This document shows, piece after piece, positions 6,397 through 10,213 of a DNA stretch of 10,213 nucleotides. Under the pieces are notes generated by a model, which saw only the letters and a program-made list of their open reading frames with translations, was not told the origin of the DNA and made no database searches. The stretch is taken from contig CADCWH010000024.1 of assembly GCA_902806395.1 (NCBI GenBank), positions 1-10,213 of the forward strand, read 5' to 3'. Each line of letters opens with the position of its first letter. The first letter of the stretch is position 1. The stretch comes from an uncultured Thermomicrobiales bacterium (GTDB lineage: Bacteria; Chloroflexota; Chloroflexia; Thermomicrobiales; UBA6265). Both the position numbers and the translations under genes were made by a program.

Positions 6397-7521
6397 GCGG
6401 TTGGACCGGCCGTCGCGGGGTCCTGTTCGAGTCCCATCTGGCGTTCCAGGTAGGCGTCGATGAAGGGATCGAGGGCGCCGTCGAGCACGGCATTGGCGTC
6501 GCCGACACTGGTTTCCGTCCGGTGGTCGGTGACTTGGGTGTACGGGTGGAGGACGTAGGATCGAATCCGGTTGCCGAAGCCTGCCGCTTGAATGTCGCCC
6601 TTGAGGCGGGTCCGCTCCTCGGCCTCGGCCCTCATCTGTCGCTCCAATAGTCGGGCCCCGAGGATCTTGTGGGCCGTCTCCCGGTTCTGTATCTGGCTCC
6701 GCTCGTTCTGGCACGTCACCACGATCCCCGTCGGGATATGGGTGAGGCGCACTGCCGAGCTGGTCTTGTTGACGTGCTGGCCTCCCGCGCCCGAGGCCCG
6801 GAACACGTCCATCTTGACATCGTCCGGGTTGATGGTGATCTCGGACTGCGTGTCGAGTTCGGGCAAGACCTCGACCAGGGCGAACGCGGTATGACGACGG
6901 TGGGCCGAGTCGAATGGTGATTGGCGCACGAGTCGGTGGGAGCCGGCCTCGCCCCGGACCAGGCCGTACGCGTTGGGGCCCTTCAGCTCTATCGTGGCGT
7001 TCTTGATTCCCGCTTCCTCGCCACCGGTCTCGTCGAGGAGTTCGGCCTTGAGATGGCGTCGATCGGCCCAGCGTAGGTACATCCGCGATAGCATCGCCGC
7101 GAAGTCCTGGGCGTCGATCCCCCCCTCGCCAGAATGGATGACCAGGATCGCGTCCGATCGGTCGTGCGGGCCATTCAGCGCCAGGCTCAGTTCGAGACGA
7201 CCGAGACGCTCGCTCGCGGCCCTGGCCTCGGTTTCCACCTCGTCGGCGAATTCCGGTTCGCCCTTTGCCAAATCCTGTAGAGTCTGCAGCTCGACCAGCG
7301 TGTCACCTAACCCCTGCACGTCTCCTACCGTCGCCTTCAGATCACCGAGGGTGCGCATGGCGCGCTGGGCGGCGTCCGAGTCGTCCCAGAAACCGGGCTC
7401 GCCACTCTGCCGTTCGAGGTCTTCGATCTCTCGCTCTAGGTGGGCGAGGTCAAAGACGCACCCGGATGCGCTCGAGGCGGTCCAGCAGGTCGGGGAGCGA
7501 GACGGTCGTCAGGGGCTGCAT
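6393..7521 (-). CDS. prfB: Peptide chain release factor 2, with programmed +1 frameshift
   Basis: Release factor 2 recognises UGA and UAA stop codons and triggers peptide release on the ribosome. Translation starts at the ATG at 7521, after GGAG (7531-7534), and runs 23 codons to an in-frame TGA (7452-7450). A +1 shift on CTT then skips base 7452 and continues with GAC at 7451, giving 375 residues in total, close to the 365 of E. coli. The shifted frame shows GEPGFWDD, the stop-recognition tripeptide S-P-F at 201-203, and the catalytic G-G-Q at 246-248 within RASGAGGQHVNKTSS. The regulation is self-limiting: when RF2 is plentiful the internal UGA is read as stop. The TGA at 6395-6393 overlaps the start of the downstream peptidase gene by 4 bases. 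Confidence 0.97.
7449..7464 (-). promoter_or_regulatory. RF2 programmed frameshift site
   Basis: The minus strand reads CGGGTGCGTCTTTGAC. It matches the classical RF2 site, AGGGGGTATCTTTGAC, codon for codon: the slippery CTT (7455-7453), the UGA (7452-7450) followed by C, and, three bases before CTT, a Shine-Dalgarno-like hexamer. The hexamer is CGGGTG rather than AGGGGG, a weaker match to the anti-Shine-Dalgarno sequence. The CTTTGAC core is perfect and the downstream frame continues without a break into RF2, so the site is almost certainly functional. Confidence 0.93.
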
Positions 7522-7655
7522 GGTGCGTTTCTCCGGGCAGGTACACCAGGGCAGCCGATCAGCGCCCCTGGAGACAAGGTGATTCGTTCCCCGCTAGTAT
7601 ACCGGCTGGTCCGAGCGGGACGCCCAATCCTGAGGGGCGACGGCGTGAGACCGAG
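7522..7655. promoter_or_regulatory. Divergent intergenic region between prfB and the MFS gene
   Basis: These 134 bases must hold promoters for prfB (minus) and the transporter (plus). The most AT-rich point, near 7590-7603, reads CTAGTATACC, which offers TATACT on the minus strand (7601-7596) and TAGTAT on the plus strand (7595-7600). No convincing -35 element lies at 16-18 bases for either. The prfB ribosome-binding site GGAG is at 7531-7534. Confidence 0.4.
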
Positions 7656-8951
7656 ATGCGGGGAGTCACGCGGGTGCGGTCGGTGCTACGGAACCAGGCG
7701 CTGTTGACGTTGATGTTCGGGCATTTCAGTAATGACCTCCTGGCTGGCTTCCTGACCGTCTTCCTACCCGTGGCGCGCGACCGGTTCGACCTTTCCAATG
7801 GCCAGGCCGGGCTGATCGCTCTGGCCTATGCGAGTGCGTCGTCACTCTCTCAGCCATTCTTCGGCTGGGCAGCCGATCGTCGATTCCGTGGGTGGTTGCC
7901 CCCCGCCGTGCTCATTTGGGGTGGCCTCTGCACCGCCGCGTATGGCCTTGCTCCTTCATACGCCGTCCTCATCGGCTGCGCGGCGGCGGCCGGGATTGCC
8001 TCCGGCGCCTATCACCCGCTCGGCGCATCAGCGGCCTCCGCCGTGACTGACCTCGGCACCCGGAACACGGCAATGTCGCTCTACACGGTCGGTGGGACGT
8101 CAGGCTTCGCCTTGGGACCAGTCGTCGGCGTCATGGCGCTGTGGGGATTTGGAGCCCGCGGGTCAGTCGTCTTCTTTCCCCTGGCTCTCCTGGCGGCGAC
8201 GGCGATGGTCCGCCAGATGCCGCGGGTAACGGCACGACTGACCGCCCGGGCGGCAGATGCCGAGGCCGCTTCCTATGCTACGCCTGGACGGACGGTCGCG
8301 GACGGTGCCGCCACGCCGTGGCCGGTCTTGGCCCGGGTGGTCGGCGTCGTGATGCTCCGGTCATGGATCTTCCTGTCGGTCCTGCAATTCCTGCCGATCT
8401 GGTACGACGACCTCGGTTACGGCGGTGAGTTCTACGGACCGCTCGTGTCGACCGTGATCTTGGCCGGTGCGGCAGGCACGCTGACGGGAGGTTATCTCGC
8501 GGACCGGATCGGGGGGCGAACCGTCTTGCTCGTGTCCCTCCTCGGGTCGCTGCCGTTCCTGATCTTGATCTCGGCGGTCCCTGGTCCGCTGGTGTTCGTC
8601 GCCGGAGCAGCATTCGGTCTGACCGCCGATTCCAGCTTGGCGGTGACCCTGGTCGCTGCCCAGCGTCTACTCCCCGGCCGGACAGGCGTGGCATCGGGGA
8701 TTATCCTGGGGCTGGGATTCGTCACCGGAGGAATCGGCGTCCCGGTCACCGGGCGGATCGCGGACGCAGTCGGCATCCCGGTGGCCCTGGCTCTCCTCAC
8801 ACCGTTTGGCCTGGCCGCCGCGGCTCTAGCCCTCACGATCCCAGCAGCGGTGCTCTCGACGAAGCAAGACCACCGATCCGGCGCCCCCGAGGGGGTGGAC
8901 GAAGCCAATGGTGCCTCGGCGATCCCGCGGGTCGCGTTGCCATCAGAGTAG
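7656..8951 (+). CDS. MFS transporter, fosmidomycin-resistance (Fsr)-like
   Basis: A 431-residue major facilitator protein resembling the Fsr fosmidomycin-resistance group of drug efflux proteins. Features seen are the first-helix H-F-S-N-D motif at 23-27, the FGWAADRR loop at 69-76, and the G-A-Y-H-P-L-G-A-S segment at 117-125. TAMSLYTVGGTSGFALGP follows, a pattern characteristic of that group. A second DR-containing loop (GGYLADRIGGRTVL) marks the start of the C-terminal half. About 12 hydrophobic helices are visible and the last 30 residues are a hydrophilic tail. The start is uncertain: the ATG at 7656 has only a weak GAGACCGAG before it, while the GTG at 7674 has GGGGAG (7660-7665) at good spacing and would drop six residues. 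The frame is open further upstream, but that part is antisense to prfB. Efflux is likely; the actual substrate is inference. It heads a three-gene plus-strand run. Confidence 0.93.
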   Translation: MRGVTRVRSVLRNQALLTLMFGHFSNDLLAGFLTVFLPVARDRFDLSNGQAGLIALAYASASSLSQPFFGWAADRRFRGWLPPAVLIWGGLCTAAYGLAPSYAVLIGCAAAAGIASGAYHPLGASAASAVTDLGTRNTAMSLYTVGGTSGFALGPVVGVMALWGFGARGSVVFFPLALLAATAMVRQMPRVTARLTARAADAEAASYATPGRTVADGAATPWPVLARVVGVVMLRSWIFLSVLQFLPIWYDDLGYGGEFYGPLVSTVILAGAAGTLTGGYLADRIGGRTVLLVSLLGSLPFLILISAVPGPLVFVAGAAFGLTADSSLAVTLVAAQRLLPGRTGVASGIILGLGFVTGGIGVPVTGRIADAVGIPVALALLTPFGLAAAALALTIPAAVLSTKQDHRSGAPEGVDEANGASAIPRVALPSE

Positions 8952-8980
8952 GTCCGGTCGAAAGTTCCGAGGGGGGTGTG

Positions 8981-9325
8981 GTGGTCGAGTTCGGCAGGGT
9001 CCAGGGCGTCGTCGAGGTGATTCGGGGCGCGCCAGACTGGCTGCTGCGGATCACGGTATCCTTGGAGACCAAAGGCGCCGTGACGTGCGTCCGAGCGGAA
9101 GACTTGCCGGCCGTCCTCCCGATCGCCGGGCCGGCCGACCTCACTTGGCACGCTGACCAATGGACGCAGGAGACGGTCGGGATCGACCTCGCGCTGGAAG
9201 GCTGGGAAGTCCTCGGCCGTGACGATGGCGCGATGTCGGGACATGGGCCGACGATCTGCTCGGCCGTCTACCCGGTGCGACGACTTTTTCTGCCATCGAC
9301 CACATCGGAGACGGACCCCGGGTGA
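8981..9325 (+). CDS. Small hypothetical protein, possibly TOBE-like beta domain
   Basis: A 114-residue protein 29 bases after the MFS stop, with codon bias of real coding. Two tandem GTG codons (8978 and 8981) could start it; I prefer 8981 because the GAGGGGGG at 8969-8976 is then better spaced. Residues about 1-65 look like an all-beta domain: GRVQGVVEVIRGAPDWLLRI followed by AVTCVRAEDLPAVLPIAGPA and LTWHADQW. This resembles the TOBE domain found at the end of ABC-transporter ATPases, but the match is only by eye and no ATPase is present. The last 45 residues (from about GIDLALEGWEVLG) are unrelated to that domain and end DPG-stop. The TGA overlaps the next GTG as GTGA, so it is probably translated together with the membrane-anchored protein that follows. 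No signal peptide or membrane helix. Confidence 0.65.
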   Translation: MVEFGRVQGVVEVIRGAPDWLLRITVSLETKGAVTCVRAEDLPAVLPIAGPADLTWHADQWTQETVGIDLALEGWEVLGRDDGAMSGHGPTICSAVYPVRRLFLPSTTSETDPG

Positions 9326-10213
9326 AGGCACGCCTGCTGATCGCCATACTCTTGATGACCCAACTCGGGTTGACGGGGCTGTTGATCGCCCGCTGGTGGG
9401 ACGGCATGTCGACCGGCGAGGTAGAGATCATCGACCAGCCCGACGTGCAGATACCCGAGGTCGGCGGCCTGACGTTGGAACGTGGCGCCGAGGTGGCCCG
9501 ACGACAGGCGGCTTCGTGGGACCCGGATGCTCGCCTCGTGCTGGTCAGCGCCCAATACGATTGGCCACTCGACGAGAGCACCGACCAACCGGTATCGCTG
9601 CCCCCGGGAGGGTGGCTCACCTATGTGGTGATGGCCCCGCACGACGACGGGAGCAACCGGGCCCTGGCGATGGAGATCGAGCGACATTCCGGGGAAATCG
9701 TGGCGGCAGAGGAGATTCCCTGGCGAACGACGGATGTCCAATCGCTACCACTGGCCGCTTTTCCGATCGCCTCGGACGATGCGCTGCGGCTGGCTGAGGA
9801 GGCGGCGGGAGCGGAGTTCCGAGCAGAATGCCCGATCTCCAGGGGTCAAACCGTCATCACGCTCAACGTGCCTACCGAGACGATGGAGAGTGCCGGTGGT
9901 CTCCAAATCGCCTCGACACCTTCTCCATCCCGTGGCACCGACCTCCCAGCTCCTCCCGCGATCACCGTGGAGCCCACCCCAGCGCCCGACCTTCCCAGGG
10001 TTGCCCCTGACGAAATAGGGCCAGCCGGGGCGAGCCCAGTTTTGGTCGTGACTCCCGTCATTGGACTTCCAGCCACGACCGTACCGTCAAGTCCAGCCGC
10101 GGGCACCCCGACAGCGGCGGCCCTGACCCCTCCCTCAGATGCGACCCCATTTTGGCTCGTGACCTACCAAGACAGCGGTGCACAGGATCCCCTCGCCCTA
10201 TCGGTGCGGGTGA
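9322..10213 (+). CDS. Membrane-anchored protein with PepSY-like segments, 3' end cut by window
   Basis: The frame from the GTG at 9322 is open to the window edge (297 codons, no stop), so the gene continues beyond it. The start overlaps the previous stop (GTGA), and GGAG at 9307-9310 is a distant ribosome-binding site. Residues 3-23 are a hydrophobic helix (ARLLIAILLMTQLGLTGLLI), likely a signal anchor with the rest outside. Residues about 50-130 (LERGAEVARRQAASWDPDA, then GGWLTYVVMAPHDDG, then AMEIERHSGEIVAAE) have the helix-strand-strand pattern of a PepSY-type domain, ending in the usual D/E-R-x-S-G turn. A second helix, DALRLAEEAAGAEFRAE at 153-169, begins another such unit. It is interrupted by a Pro/Thr/Ala-rich low-complexity linker (about 195-276) before FWLVTYQDSGAQDPLALSV, a possible continuation. 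PepSY assignment is by pattern only; family and function are not established. Confidence 0.8.
   Translation, partial: MKARLLIAILLMTQLGLTGLLIARWWDGMSTGEVEIIDQPDVQIPEVGGLTLERGAEVARRQAASWDPDARLVLVSAQYDWPLDESTDQPVSLPPGGWLTYVVMAPHDDGSNRALAMEIERHSGEIVAAEEIPWRTTDVQSLPLAAFPIASDDALRLAEEAAGAEFRAECPISRGQTVITLNVPTETMESAGGLQIASTPSPSRGTDLPAPPAITVEPTPAPDLPRVAPDEIGPAGASPVLVVTPVIGLPATTVPSSPAAGTPTAAALTPPSDATPFWLVTYQDSGAQDPLALSVRV

Noticed and set aside
6397..6714. The 106-codon N-terminal extension of the peptidase frame
   Set aside because: It lies wholly within prfB in another frame and reads as Pro/Arg/Gly-rich shadow; a signal peptide begins right at the GTG at 6396.
7359..7521. The TGA in the prfB leader as a pseudogene or sequencing error
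   Set aside because: The CTTTGAC context and in-register Shine-Dalgarno-like element match the known programmed RF2 frameshift exactly.
7440..7655. The 72-codon N-terminal extension of the second MFS frame
   Set aside because: Part is antisense to the prfB start and the rest is hydrophilic sequence unlike an MFS N-terminus; the first helix begins soon after the ATG at 7656.
8492..9331. Minus-strand ORF of 279 codons antisense to the Fsr-like gene and the small gene
   Set aside because: It is antisense to two convincing coding regions and its translation has shadow-like Arg/Pro/Ser composition.
9219..9797. Plus-strand ORF of 192 codons over the end of the small gene and the start of the anchored gene
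   Set aside because: Arg/Gly/Asp-rich shadow frame; the frame from GTG 9322 has a membrane anchor and domain-like sequence and stays open to the window end.

Overview
The window is GC-rich bacterial chromosome (roughly 60-65% G+C by eye, strong G/C preference at third codon positions), almost fully coding, with housekeeping and transport genes and no mobile elements, CRISPR arrays or RNA genes that I can see. Gene content (a FixX-type ferredoxin beside a thioredoxin-fold [2Fe-2S] ferredoxin, a PAP2_3-type membrane enzyme, paired hypothetical membrane/soluble proteins, GTG and TTG starts) would suit a Chloroflexota bacterium of the Thermomicrobia/Sphaerobacter kind. That placement is inference from general resemblance, not from a search.

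Layout: (1) 1-1270 (+), the 3' part of a major facilitator transporter, followed by a strong hairpin. (2) 1345-2795 (+), two unrecognised genes joined by an ATGA overlap: a single-pass membrane protein and a soluble protein. (3) 2807-3817 (-), a PAP2-superfamily integral membrane protein convergent with the previous pair. (4) 3818-4166, a 349-base stretch with no convincing gene. (5) 4167-5100 (-), fixX followed by a [2Fe-2S] ferredoxin with a C-terminal extension; no fixA, fixB or fixC is present. (6) 5236-7521 (-), prfB (release factor 2) with an intact programmed +1 frameshift site, overlapping by GTGA a secreted HExxH metallopeptidase. The usual open reading frame of each is misleading: prfB begins 163 bases upstream of its long in-frame ORF, and the peptidase begins 106 codons inside its long ORF. 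(7) 7656-10213 (+), divergent from prfB: a fosmidomycin-resistance-like MFS transporter, a small beta-rich protein possibly of TOBE type, and a 3'-truncated membrane-anchored protein with PepSY-like segments and a Pro/Thr/Ala-rich linker. The last gene runs off the window with no stop codon.

How they work together: three same-strand groups look like transcription units. In prfB-peptidase and in the 8981/9322 pair, 4-base overlaps imply translational coupling. The fixX/[2Fe-2S] pair looks like an electron-transfer cassette whose partner flavoproteins must be encoded elsewhere. I found no clearly new multi-gene system. The best leads are the ferredoxin pair, the coupled release factor/peptidase pair, and the two unrecognised gene pairs.
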